Assembly (NCBI RefSeq): GCF_900102815.1
Contig: NZ_FNGF01000009.1
Coordinates: 186,001 to 250,000 of the forward strand
DNA: 64,000 bases
Source of the DNA: Glycomyces sambucus
GTDB lineage: Bacteria > Actinomycetota > Actinomycetes > Mycobacteriales > Micromonosporaceae
Direction: 5' to 3'
Shown piece after piece: positions 44,537-53,079 of this stretch. The notes under the pieces are model-generated. The model had not been told where the DNA came from and did no database searches. It was given only the letters and a program-made list of their open reading frames with translations. A program made the translations under genes and the position numbers. The first letter of the stretch is position 1; each line of letters opens with the position of its first letter.

Positions 44537-44703
44537 GCGGCACCCGTCTTCCGGCGTAGGGGAGGGCCGTTCTCGGCAGTCGGGAGTCTAGCAATCCGCA
44601 GGTGGCGGCCGCGGAACCCGGACTTTCGGCGGGGGCCGACCGGCGGGGGAGGAAGGCCGCGCGGCAGCCGTTCGGCGGGGGCGCCGCGCCGGGAGCACGC
44701 CGA

Positions 44704-44735
44704 AGGGCCGCCCCCGCGGAAGCGGAGACGGCCCT
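44704..44735 (-). terminator. terminator of the sugar ABC operon
   Basis: 14-bp stem AGGGCCGCCCCCGC / GCGGAGACGGCCCT (two wobble pairs on one strand) with a GGAA loop, 12 bases after the last permease gene's stop on the minus strand. Confidence 0.7.
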
Positions 44736-44747
44736 GAAGCTGCCCGG

Positions 44748-45683
44748 CTAGCCCTTGATGGCGCCGGTGATGATCGCCTTCGTGAAGTGCTTCTGGATGA
44801 ACGGGTACATGATGACGATCGGGACGATCGTGCACACGACCACGGCCATCTTCAGCGCCGCGGTCGGCGCGGCCTCGGCGGCCTGGTACTGGCCGATGTC
44901 GGCCCCGGGCATGCCCTGCGTCGACATGAGCATCCGCTGGAGCACCACCTGGATCGGCTGGGTCTCCAGGCCCGGCGTGTACAGCACCGCCTGGAAGTAC
45001 ATGTTCCAGTAGCCGACCGCGTAGAACAGGGCGATGACCGCGAGGATCGCCTTGGACATCGGCAGCACGACCTTGAACAGGATCCGGAACTCGCCCGCGC
45101 CGTCCATCTTCGCGGCGTCGATGAGCTCGGCCGGGACGCTGTTCATGAAGAACGAGCGCAGCACGATCAGGTTGAACGCGTTGAGCGCCATCGGCAGGAT
45201 CAGCGACCAGTACGTGTCGAGCAGGCCCAGCTTCTGCACCACCAGGTAGCTGGGGTACATGCCCGGGCCGAACAGGAACGTGAACAGCACCAGCATCAGC
45301 AGCGGGCGGTGCGCCAGCGAGCCGGGCCGCGAGAGCCCGTACGCCGCGCCGATGGTGAGGATCATGCTCAGGGCGGTGCCGCCCGCGGTGAGCAGGACCG
45401 TCAGCAGCAGCGAGTTGGTGAGCGCGCCGCCGCCCAGGATCTCCCGGTACGCCTGGGTGCTGACCTCGGTGGGGATCAGCAGCAGGTTGCCGCCGGCCTG
45501 CTGGAGGGCGGCCTCGCTGGCGAAGCTGGTCGCCACGACGGCCCAGATCGGGAGGACGATCGCGGCGGCGTAGCAGATGAGGAAGGCCGCCTTGACGAAC
45601 TTCCCGACGAAGGACGGCTCCTCGTCCCACGCGGCGCGCTGGCTCCTGCGGCGGAGCTTCGGTCGGACAGCAGCGGTGGTCAT
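44748..45683 (-). CDS. carbohydrate ABC transporter permease (LplC/YtcP type)
   Basis: Second membrane subunit of the sugar importer, 311 residues with six helices (FLICYAAAIVLPIWAVVATSF first). The cytoplasmic EAA loop is ELIDAAKMDGAGEFRILFKVVLPMSKAILAV, which docks the ATPase. Its closest look is LplC/YtcP, which with LplB and a large binding protein takes up plant-polysaccharide oligomers rather than simple sugars. The ATG overlaps the upstream permease stop by 4 bases. No ATPase gene is in the operon; actinobacterial transporters of this kind commonly share one MsiK-like ATPase encoded elsewhere. Confidence 0.87.
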   Translation of the reverse strand: MTTAAVRPKLRRRSQRAAWDEEPSFVGKFVKAAFLICYAAAIVLPIWAVVATSFASEAALQQAGGNLLLIPTEVSTQAYREILGGGALTNSLLLTVLLTAGGTALSMILTIGAAYGLSRPGSLAHRPLLMLVLFTFLFGPGMYPSYLVVQKLGLLDTYWSLILPMALNAFNLIVLRSFFMNSVPAELIDAAKMDGAGEFRILFKVVLPMSKAILAVIALFYAVGYWNMYFQAVLYTPGLETQPIQVVLQRMLMSTQGMPGADIGQYQAAEAAPTAALKMAVVVCTIVPIVIMYPFIQKHFTKAIITGAIKG

Positions 45684-46660
45684 GACTTCTGGTAGATCCC
45701 TTGCTCTCCGAGGCGGTGGGCCACGTTGTTCGCGACGAGGATCAGGATCAGCCCGATCACGCCCTTGAACAGGCCGGCCGCGGTGCCGAACGAGTACTGG
45801 CTGGTGAGGATGGCGCGGTAGTAGACGAACGTGTCCAGCACCTCGGTGGTCTGGTAGCCGACGGCCTCGCGCTGCAACTGGTACTGCTCGAATCCGACGG
45901 TGAGGATGTTGCCGATGTGGAGGATCAAGAGCAGCACGATCACGGGCCGGATGCCCGGGATCGTGATGTGCCACATGCGCCTCCAGCGTCCGGCGCCGTC
46001 GACCGCCGCGGCCTCGTACAGGCTCGGGTTGATCGAGGCGAGCGCCGCCAGGAAGATGATCATGCCCCAGCCCGCGTCCTTCCAGGCCCACTGGAGCCAG
46101 GCCAGGAAGGTGAACGTCCCGGGGTCGGACATGATGTCGAGCCGGTCCCCGCCGAAGCCGAGCAGCCAGTTGCTGGCCAGGCCGTCGGCACCGAGGACCT
46201 GCACGAAGATGGTGACGACCAGGACCCACGAGAAGAAGTACGGCAGGTACACGATCGACTGGAAGACGCTGCGGACCTTCGTGGACACCACGCTGTGCAT
46301 GATGAGCGCCAAGGCGATCGACAGCGGGAACAGGAACACCAGGTTGAGCGCGGAGAACTTCAGCGTGTTCAGCAGCGCCGGCACGAAGTACGGGTCGGAG
46401 AAGAGCCGCTCGAACCAGGCGAAGCCGACGAACGGGTTCTCCCAGAAGCCCCGGTAGGGGCTGTAGTCCATGAACGCGATGATGTTCCAGGACGAGGGCC
46501 AGTAGAAGAACACCGCCAGTTGCGCCAGCGCGGGGGCGGTCATGAGCAGCAGGGGCCAGTCGTGGCGCAGCCGCTGCTTGACCGTGCGCTTGCGTTTGAA
46601 GTCGGGACGACCCCCTGCCCGGCCGGAAGCCGGGGGCGCTGAGGTCTGGAGTGCTGTCAT
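45680..46660 (-). CDS. carbohydrate ABC transporter permease (LplB type)
   Basis: First membrane subunit, 326 residues. About six helices; the first is PLLLMTAPALAQLAVFFYWP and the N-terminal 30 residues are basic and cytoplasmic. The EAA loop is SLYEAAAVDGAGRWRRMWHITIPGIRPV. The LplB resemblance includes the long segment with NPFVGFAWFERLFSDPYF. It lies 79 bases after the binding-protein gene, and its stop overlaps the next permease (ATGA). The three genes form one operon read from the promoter at 48497-48525. Confidence 0.88.
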   Translation of the reverse strand: MTALQTSAPPASGRAGGRPDFKRKRTVKQRLRHDWPLLLMTAPALAQLAVFFYWPSSWNIIAFMDYSPYRGFWENPFVGFAWFERLFSDPYFVPALLNTLKFSALNLVFLFPLSIALALIMHSVVSTKVRSVFQSIVYLPYFFSWVLVVTIFVQVLGADGLASNWLLGFGGDRLDIMSDPGTFTFLAWLQWAWKDAGWGMIIFLAALASINPSLYEAAAVDGAGRWRRMWHITIPGIRPVIVLLLILHIGNILTVGFEQYQLQREAVGYQTTEVLDTFVYYRAILTSQYSFGTAAGLFKGVIGLILILVANNVAHRLGEQGIYQKS

Positions 46661-46739
46661 CGCTTGTGTGTCCAGTCAGTGCGGTGAACGGGGAAGGGAC
46701 CGGGCGGCGGTGGGAGGCACCGCCGCCCGGACGAGGGTC

Positions 46740-48425
46740 TTACTTGCCCTGCGCCTGGTCGTACGAGCTCTGGAAGTGCTCGCGGGCGGCCTCGCCGCCG
46801 GAGTTCAGGAAGGTCTCGACCATGTCGGGGATCGAGGACAGCTCGGCGCGCCCGTAGGCGATGTCGTCCTGCTGGTCCAGGAGGGTCTGCGAGGCGGTCT
46901 TGTACTCCGCCGGGCCCTCGACGCGCAGGCCCTTGAAGATGTTCTCCTCGGCGAAGTCCTTCACCGACGCGTTGTACTCGAAGCGGCGCTGGACGAGGTC
47001 GGGGTCGCCGGACAGGAAGGTCTGGACCTGGCCCGACATCTCCTTGAAGTTGACGGGGGCCTGGACGGTGGCGATGCCGGCCTCGGTGCGGACGGGGAAG
47101 CCGTCGTCGCCGTAGTCGAAGTGGGTGCCCTCGACGCCGTACTGCAGGAGCTCGTACTCCTTGGTGCCGTAAGGCGCGGAGCAGAAGTTCATGACGTCGA
47201 GCAGTTCCTTCACCTGGTCCTCGGAGAGGTCCTTGTTGAAGAAGGTCCAGCCGCCGACGGACTTGCTGACGTAGCGGATCGGCTCGCGGCCCGAGGCGCC
47301 GATCGCGCCGATCGGGTCGACCTGGCCCTCGGCGGTGCCGCCGAGGACCTGGTTGGTGTAGTCCGACCACCACGAGATGCCGTCCTGGGACATGAGGATG
47401 GTCCCGGCCACGTGCAGGGCGTGACCGTCCAGGGTCCCGGTCGGGGTGTCGGGGTGGATGAGGCCCTCGTCCCAGCAGGTGCGGCGGAAGGTGAGCCACT
47501 CGGTGTACTCGGGGCGCTCGCAATTGTGCACCAGCTTGCCGTCGATGTAGGCCCAGCCGGGGCTCGACGCGAGGCCGAACCACTCGGGGGTCACGTAGTC
47601 CAGGCCCAGGAAGGCCCACTTGCCGTTGGCGCCGTCGGACCAGGCGCGGGCGACCTCGAGGACTTCTTCGACGGTGGTCGGCATGGCGAGGCCCGCGGCT
47701 TCGAGCAGGTCGGTGCGGACGAACATGCCGTTGCCGGGGCCGCCGTAGAAGCTCTGGGGGACGCCGAAGACGCGGGCGGACTCGGGGTCGGCGGTGTCGG
47801 TCGACCAGACCGACTGGCCCCACGAGAGGGTGGGCTCCCCGGCGAGGAGCGGCCAGCGGTCGCTGATGTCGCCCTTGACGATGTCGGTGAGGTCGTAGAA
47901 GGTGTTGACCACCGTCTCCTGGAAGTTCGGGTGGGAGTCGGTCATCCACCCGAACATGTTGATCGCGTCGCCGAACTCGTTGGCCTGCAGCCACTGCACC
48001 GAGGTCTGGGCGAAGGTGTTGCCGTCCGCGTGGCGGAGGTTGACCTTGGTCCCGCCCCACGCCTCCTGGAGGGCCGCGAAGTACGGGTCGTCGCCGGAGG
48101 GGGGAGTGCCCCACATCGGGACGGTGATCTCGTACTCGCCGCCGGCCTCGGCCGTCTCGACGCCGTCGACCGGCTCGGGGTAGGAGGTGAACCCGGAGGG
48201 GTGGTTCGGCGGCTCGCCGACGAGGTCGGGCTCGACCGGGAGGGGGAACTCCTTGTACGTGGGCAGGAAGTCGAAGCCTTCCGTGGCCTGCGAGGAGCCC
48301 GCGCCCGATTCGATGTCACTGCAAGCGGCGACGACGGGCAGGCCCGCGGCCCCGGCGGCGCCGAGACCGGCCACCTTGAACAGGGAGCGACGCCGGAGGG
48401 GCGACCTGTCGGAGGGAGTAGCCAC
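46740..48425 (-). CDS. solute-binding lipoprotein of the sugar ABC transporter
   Basis: Family 1 extracellular binding protein of the large LplA/YtcQ type, 561 residues. The N-terminus has a twin-arginine motif (RRRSLFK at 11-17), hydrophobic core and lipobox VVAAC, with Cys35 as lipid anchor. So it is probably exported folded and tethered outside. The mature protein has the usual two-lobe layout. Aromatic-rich segments such as YGGPGNGMFVRTDLLEAAGL are typical of oligosaccharide binders. Ligand is unknown; the shared operator with the alpha-xylosidase/xylBA operon suggests xylose-containing oligosaccharides. First gene of the operon, with a good promoter and operator 50-100 bases upstream. 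Confidence 0.88.
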   Translation of the reverse strand: MATPSDRSPLRRRSLFKVAGLGAAGAAGLPVVAACSDIESGAGSSQATEGFDFLPTYKEFPLPVEPDLVGEPPNHPSGFTSYPEPVDGVETAEAGGEYEITVPMWGTPPSGDDPYFAALQEAWGGTKVNLRHADGNTFAQTSVQWLQANEFGDAINMFGWMTDSHPNFQETVVNTFYDLTDIVKGDISDRWPLLAGEPTLSWGQSVWSTDTADPESARVFGVPQSFYGGPGNGMFVRTDLLEAAGLAMPTTVEEVLEVARAWSDGANGKWAFLGLDYVTPEWFGLASSPGWAYIDGKLVHNCERPEYTEWLTFRRTCWDEGLIHPDTPTGTLDGHALHVAGTILMSQDGISWWSDYTNQVLGGTAEGQVDPIGAIGASGREPIRYVSKSVGGWTFFNKDLSEDQVKELLDVMNFCSAPYGTKEYELLQYGVEGTHFDYGDDGFPVRTEAGIATVQAPVNFKEMSGQVQTFLSGDPDLVQRRFEYNASVKDFAEENIFKGLRVEGPAEYKTASQTLLDQQDDIAYGRAELSSIPDMVETFLNSGGEAAREHFQSSYDQAQGK

Positions 48426-48473
48426 GTTGCTGTCCTTTCGGTCTGACTGTTTCGCGAGGGGGTAAGCCGGTAA

Positions 48474-48498
48474 TTAGTTCGGCTATTCGATAAACTAA
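48474..48498 (-). promoter_or_regulatory. operator of the sugar ABC operon
   Basis: TTAGTT, 13-base spacer CGGCTATTCGATA, AACTAA. It matches the site at 32354-32378 in both arms (one difference) and spacing. It overlaps the -10 box and predicted transcript start of the ABC operon, so a bound repressor would block initiation. Confidence 0.75.
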
Positions 48499-48525
48499 AG
48501 TAGCGCACAGTGTCGGGCCCCACAA
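48497..48525 (-). promoter_or_regulatory. promoter of the sugar ABC operon
   Basis: On the minus strand TTGTGG (48525-48520), a 17-base spacer and TACTTT (48502-48497). The transcript should begin near 48490, inside the operator. Confidence 0.6.
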
Positions 48526-48717
48526 GCGGGGGGTCAGGCGAAACGGGCGCGGATTCATCACGATTCGGGAACGGGCCTTGTAGTTGAACGTGCACATAGA
48601 CCACTGTCAGGGACTGCCCGACGACCGCTTGTCGCCATCCACGACAATGCCCGAGGACACCACTGCCGGCACCGGTGCCGGCGAGGCCGGGCCACGAGCT
48701 CGCAACAGGAGGAGAAC

Positions 48718-49965
48718 ATGGCGATGCGCATAGCGGCGAAGTCCGCCGGTCCGGGCGAGGCCGAAGAGGAGCCCGGCCGCGCCAAGCGCGCCGACTTCAC
48801 CGATGTGCGGGCCAACAACCTCGGCTTCGTGCTCCGGCAGGTCAGGGCCGAGGGCCGGTGCTCGCGCGCCGACCTCGCGGCCAAGACCGGGCTGAACAAG
48901 GCCACGGTCTCCTCGCTCGTCGCCGAGCTCATCGAGCGCCGCGTCCTGCGCGAGTCCGGCTCGGTCATCGGCAACATCGGCCGCCCCGCGGTCCTGCTCT
49001 CGGTCGACACCGGCTACTACGCCTCCCTCGGCGTCGAGGTCAACGTCGACTACATGACCCTCGTCGCCGTCGACCTCGCCGGGAACCGCCTCCTGTCCTG
49101 GCGCCGCGCCCACGACGGCGCCCGCTCCACGCCCGGCAAGTCGGTCTCCGCGCTCGCCGGCCTCGCCAAGCGCGCGGTCGACCGCATGGACTCCGAAGGG
49201 CGCCAGATCCTCGGGCTCGCCGTGGCCGTCCCCGGCATGATCGACAACGACGGCGTCGTCCAGCGCGCCCCGATGCTCGGCTGGTCCGACTTCGACCTCA
49301 CCGGCCGCCTGCGCCAGGCCATGCGCGACCCCAAGTACACCGTCACCGCCGACAACGACGCCAACCTCGGCGCCGTCGCCGAGCAGCGCTTCGGGTCCTG
49401 GGCCGGGGTGTCCAACATGATCTACCTGACCGGCGAGATCGGACTCGGCGCCGGCCTCATCGTCGACGGCGAGCTCCGCAGGGGCGCGACCGGGTTCGCG
49501 GGCGAGATCGGCAACCTCCTCATCGAGGTCGACGGCCGCGTCGGCCGCGTCGAGGACTTCGCCGGCATCCGCGCGGTCCTCGACGAGCTGTCCGAATCGG
49601 ACGACATCGCCGGGACCGAGGTCGAGGCGGAGGTCGAGGACATCGTCACCCGCGCCCGCGCCGAGGAGCCCCGCGTCGTGGCGGCCCTCGACCGCATCGG
49701 CCGCTCGCTCGGCGCCGGCATCGCGCTGGCGGTGGACCTGCTCAACCCCGAGGCGGTCGTCCTCGGCGGCCACTACCAGGCGCTGAGCACCTGGATCGGG
49801 CCCGCCGCGGAGACCGAGCTGGCCGCGCGCACCCACGCCTCGGGCGCGGGCGGGGCCGAGATCGTCGTCTCCGCGCTCGGCCACGAGGCCCCGGCCCTCG
49901 GCGCCGCCACCGGCATCCTCAACGACATCGACGCCGGCCTCATGCCGACCCCGCTGGGCCGCTAG
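48718..49965 (+). CDS. ROK-family repressor, probable xylose/oligosaccharide regulator
   Basis: Regulator of 415 residues. N-terminal winged helix (about 30-90: NNLGFVLRQVRAEGRCSRADLAAKTGLNKATVSSLVAELIERRVLRE) followed by a ROK sugar-kinase-like domain. Nucleotide/sugar-site motifs are GVEVNVDYMTLVAVDLAG, DNDANLGAVAEQRFG and GEIGLGAGLIVDG. The ROK zinc cluster (His, then CxCGxxGCxE) is absent: the region reads GEIGNLLIEVDGRVGRVEDFAG without any cysteine. It is divergent from the ABC operon across 292 bases that hold the shared operator, the classic place for its own repressor gene. Strong ribosome site AGGAGGAG before the ATG. It probably releases DNA on binding xylose or a xylo-oligosaccharide. 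Confidence 0.83.
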   Translation: MAMRIAAKSAGPGEAEEEPGRAKRADFTDVRANNLGFVLRQVRAEGRCSRADLAAKTGLNKATVSSLVAELIERRVLRESGSVIGNIGRPAVLLSVDTGYYASLGVEVNVDYMTLVAVDLAGNRLLSWRRAHDGARSTPGKSVSALAGLAKRAVDRMDSEGRQILGLAVAVPGMIDNDGVVQRAPMLGWSDFDLTGRLRQAMRDPKYTVTADNDANLGAVAEQRFGSWAGVSNMIYLTGEIGLGAGLIVDGELRRGATGFAGEIGNLLIEVDGRVGRVEDFAGIRAVLDELSESDDIAGTEVEAEVEDIVTRARAEEPRVVAALDRIGRSLGAGIALAVDLLNPEAVVLGGHYQALSTWIGPAAETELAARTHASGAGGAEIVVSALGHEAPALGAATGILNDIDAGLMPTPLGR

Positions 49966-50068
49966 GCCCGGCGCCGCTCCGGTTGTTTCGGAACTGTTAC
50001 CACGTTCGTTTCCCCAGGTAGATCCTGACGCAAACGGACGAAAACCATCATTCATGCACGCCGCGCCG

Positions 50069-50096
50069 CCCCGCCCGCCTTGACCGGCGGGCGGGG
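50069..50096 (+). terminator. terminator after the ROK gene
   Basis: Perfect 11-bp stem CCCCGCCCGCC / GGCGGGCGGGG with a TTGACC loop, about 100 bases after the ROK stop and before the GH3 operators. Confidence 0.65.
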
Positions 50097-50124
50097 CCGG
50101 GTGTAGAAATCTTGCATTCCTCAA

Positions 50125-50138
50125 TCGAAGCGCTTCGA
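50125..50138 (+). promoter_or_regulatory. LacI-type operator O1 for GH3-lacI
   Basis: Perfect 14-bp palindrome TCGAAGCGCTTCGA with the central CG typical of LacI-family operators. An identical copy lies 62 bp downstream. Confidence 0.75.
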
Positions 50139-50186
50139 CAAGCTTCTTCAATGAAACTCCCGCGACCAGGTCGAACACCCCGGTCT

Positions 50187-50200
50187 TCGAAGCGCTTCGA
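50187..50200 (+). promoter_or_regulatory. LacI-type operator O2 for GH3-lacI
   Basis: Second perfect TCGAAGCGCTTCGA, 62 bp centre to centre from O1 (about six helical turns), suitable for a DNA loop. Its last A is also the A of an upstream in-frame ATG (50200), so that ATG is unlikely to be the start. Confidence 0.75.
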
Positions 50201-50250
50201 TGACGCAAGACACAGCCAGTGACAGCGACGTCCGAGCAAGGAAGACCCTC

Positions 50251-53079
50251 ATGACCGACAGCGATCCGCGTCCGCCCTTCCGCGACCCGTCCCTGCCCCG
50301 CCAGGAGCGCGTCGCCGACCTCCTCGCCCGGCTCACCCTCGACGAGAAGATCGGCCTGCTGCACCAGTACCACCGGCCCGTCGAACGACTCGGCATGGGC
50401 CCCTTCAAGACCGGGACCGAAGCCCTCCACGGGCTCGCCTGGCTCGGCGAGGCCACCGTCTTCCCGCAGGTCGTCGCCCTCGGCGCCACCTGGAACCCCG
50501 GACTGGTCGAGCAGGTCGGCGCCGCCGTCGCCGACGAGGTCCTCGCCTTCCACCACGACGACCCCGCCAAGGTCGGCCGCAACGTGTGGGCCCCCACCGT
50601 CAACCCACTGCGCGACCCCCGCTGGGGCCGCAACGAGGAGGGCTACTCCGAGGACGCGTGGATGACCGGCCTCATGGGCGGCGCCTACGCGCGCGGCCTC
50701 AAGGGCGACGACGGGTCCGTGTGGAAGACCGCCCCCACCGTCAAGCACTTCCTCGCGTACGGCAACGAGGCCGACCGCTGCACCACCTCCTCGAACATGC
50801 CCCCGCGCGTCCTGCACGAGTACGAGTTCGCCGCCCACCGCCCGGCACTGGCGAGCGGCGACGCGGTCGCGGTCATGCTCTCGTACAACCTCGTCAACGG
50901 CCGCCCCGCGCACGTGACCCCCCTGGTCGGCACCGAGCTGCGCACCTGGACCGCCGACGAGGTCTTCGTCGTCTCGGACGCCTACGCGCCCAACAACCTC
51001 GCGCAGCTCCAGGGCTACTTCGAAGACCTCCCCACCGCGTACGCCGCCGCCGTCAAGGCCGGCCTCGACTCCTTCACCCAGGATGACGACCGCGCCGAAG
51101 GCGTCCTCGCCCACCTCGTCACCGCCCTCGACCGCGGCCTCCTCGACGAGGCCGACATCGACACCGCCGCGCGCCGCAACCTCCACGTGCGCTTCGGCCT
51201 CGGCGAGTTCGACCCCGAGGACCCCTACGCGCGCATCGGCCGCGAGTCCGTGAACTCGCCCGAGCACCGCGCCCTCGCCCGCGAGGCCGCCACGCAGTCG
51301 ATCACCCTCCTCAAGAACGACGGCATCCTGCCGCTCCGGGCCCCGAAGAAGATCGCCGTCATCGGCCCGCTCGCCGACGTCCAGATGCAGGACTGGTACT
51401 CCGGGACCCTCCCGTACGCCGTCACCGCCCGCCAGGCCCTCGCCGAGCGCGCCGAGGTCCTCTACTGCGAAGGCGTCGACCGCATCCGCCTGCGCCACAA
51501 GACCGGCTACGTCACCGCCGTCGAGGACGGCGCCGCGCTCGCCCTCACCGACACCACCGGCGCCGCCGCCCAGTACGACCTCTTCGACTGGGGCGGCTGG
51601 TCCTACACCGCCCGCTCCGTCGCCACCGGCCGCTACGTCGACGGCCGCCTCGACGGCACCGTCGGCGCCGACTCGCCCGGCCCCCACGAGTTCGACGTCC
51701 ACGAGACCTTCAAGATCGTCGAGGTCGAGGGCGGCAAGGTCGCCGTGCGCCAGATCCACAAGGGCGAGGACGCCGAGACCGGCAAGTGGTTCGCCATCGA
51801 GGACGGCCGCATCGTCCTCACCGGCGACCAGACCCGCGCCGCCGAGTTCGACTTCGAGTTCGTCGTCAAGGCCCGCACCGTCGCCGCCGACCTCGCCCGC
51901 GAGGCCGACGTCGTCGTCGCCGTCCTCGGCGACCACCCCCTCGTCAACGGCCGCGAGACCGAGGACCGCCGCGACCTCCGCCTCCCCGACGCCCAGGAAT
52001 GGCTCCTGCGCGACCTCGTCGCCGCCAACCCGAATACCATTTTGGTCATGTCCTCCTCCTACCCCTACGCCGCGAACTGGGCCGCCGCGCACGTGCCCGC
52101 CGTCGCGTGGTCCGGCCACGGCGGCCAGGAGTGGGGCAGCGCGCTCGCCGACGTCCTCTACGGCGACCGCGACGCCGAAGGGCGCCTCCCGCAGACCTGG
52201 TACACCGACGCCGCCGAGCTCCCCGCGATGCTCGACTACGACATCGTCGCCTCCGACGCGACCTACCTCTACTACCTCGGCCAGCCCCTCTACCCGTTCG
52301 GCCACGGCCTCTCCTACGCCGACTTCAAGTACGCGAACCTCAAGCCCGGCAAGGACCACGCCGGCCCCGGCGACGTCCTCGAAGTCACCGTCGACGTCAC
52401 CAACACGTCCGAGCGCGACGGTGTCGAGACCGTGCAGCTCTACTCCCACCAGTGCGGCTCGCGCGTCAAGCAGCCCCTGCGCCAGCTCCGCGCGTTCCAG
52501 AAGGTCCGCCTCGCCGCCGGCGAGACCCGCACCGTCCGCTTCGACGTCGCCGTCGACGACCTCGCCCACTGGGACAACACGACCGGCCGCATGATCGTCG
52601 AGAAGAGCCGCCAGCGCCTCATGGTCGGCCGCTCCGCCGCGAACATCGTCCTGTCCGCCTCCGTCCGCGTCGACGGCACCACCGTCGGCCCCCGCGACCT
52701 CTCGCAGCCGCTCGCGGCCGCCTCCAACGACGCCTACGCGGGCGTCCTGTGGCGCGACGAGACCCGCGCCTCCGGCGACGTCATCGCCGCCGAGGAGGCC
52801 GGCGGCTGGATCATGCTGGGCGACTGCGACTTCGGGAGCGGCTTCACCTCCGTCACCGCCCGCGTCTCCGGCCACGCCTCGCAGCTCCAACTGCGCGTGG
52901 ACGACCCGCTCGACGGCGACGTGCTCGCCAAGATCGACACCCCCATGACCGCCGGCGTCTACGACTACGCCGACGTCACCGTCGACTTCGGCGGCGCCGA
53001 GGGCGTCAAGGACCTGTACGTGACCTTCGAGTCCGGCCCCGTCCGCCTCGCGTCCCTGACCTTCGGCGGCGAGTCCTAG
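50251..53079 (+). CDS. GH3 glycoside hydrolase with inserted and C-terminal beta domains
   Basis: Exo-acting beta-glycosidase (beta-xylosidase or beta-glucosidase) of 942 residues. N-terminal GH3 barrel (about 20-330) with nucleophile Asp243 in VVSDAYAP. The alpha/beta C-domain starts at about 350 and is split by a beta-rich insert (about 415-540). The insert replaces the PA14 domain seen in similar enzymes and looks like a trefoil/fascin type. A fibronectin III-like domain (about 705-780) and a CBM6-like module (about 825-940) follow. No signal peptide, so it acts in the cytoplasm on imported oligosaccharides. Start ATG 50251 with AAGGA 8 bases upstream. The stop overlaps the lacI GTG by one base. 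Two LacI operators lie upstream. Confidence 0.85.
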   Translation: MTDSDPRPPFRDPSLPRQERVADLLARLTLDEKIGLLHQYHRPVERLGMGPFKTGTEALHGLAWLGEATVFPQVVALGATWNPGLVEQVGAAVADEVLAFHHDDPAKVGRNVWAPTVNPLRDPRWGRNEEGYSEDAWMTGLMGGAYARGLKGDDGSVWKTAPTVKHFLAYGNEADRCTTSSNMPPRVLHEYEFAAHRPALASGDAVAVMLSYNLVNGRPAHVTPLVGTELRTWTADEVFVVSDAYAPNNLAQLQGYFEDLPTAYAAAVKAGLDSFTQDDDRAEGVLAHLVTALDRGLLDEADIDTAARRNLHVRFGLGEFDPEDPYARIGRESVNSPEHRALAREAATQSITLLKNDGILPLRAPKKIAVIGPLADVQMQDWYSGTLPYAVTARQALAERAEVLYCEGVDRIRLRHKTGYVTAVEDGAALALTDTTGAAAQYDLFDWGGWSYTARSVATGRYVDGRLDGTVGADSPGPHEFDVHETFKIVEVEGGKVAVRQIHKGEDAETGKWFAIEDGRIVLTGDQTRAAEFDFEFVVKARTVAADLAREADVVVAVLGDHPLVNGRETEDRRDLRLPDAQEWLLRDLVAANPNTILVMSSSYPYAANWAAAHVPAVAWSGHGGQEWGSALADVLYGDRDAEGRLPQTWYTDAAELPAMLDYDIVASDATYLYYLGQPLYPFGHGLSYADFKYANLKPGKDHAGPGDVLEVTVDVTNTSERDGVETVQLYSHQCGSRVKQPLRQLRAFQKVRLAAGETRTVRFDVAVDDLAHWDNTTGRMIVEKSRQRLMVGRSAANIVLSASVRVDGTTVGPRDLSQPLAAASNDAYAGVLWRDETRASGDVIAAEEAGGWIMLGDCDFGSGFTSVTARVSGHASQLQLRVDDPLDGDVLAKIDTPMTAGVYDYADVTVDFGGAEGVKDLYVTFESGPVRLASLTFGGES

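Noticed and set aside
48607-52890. 1427-residue open frame on the minus strand
   Set aside because: Covers the ROK and GH3 genes in antisense; low-complexity composition and no motif.
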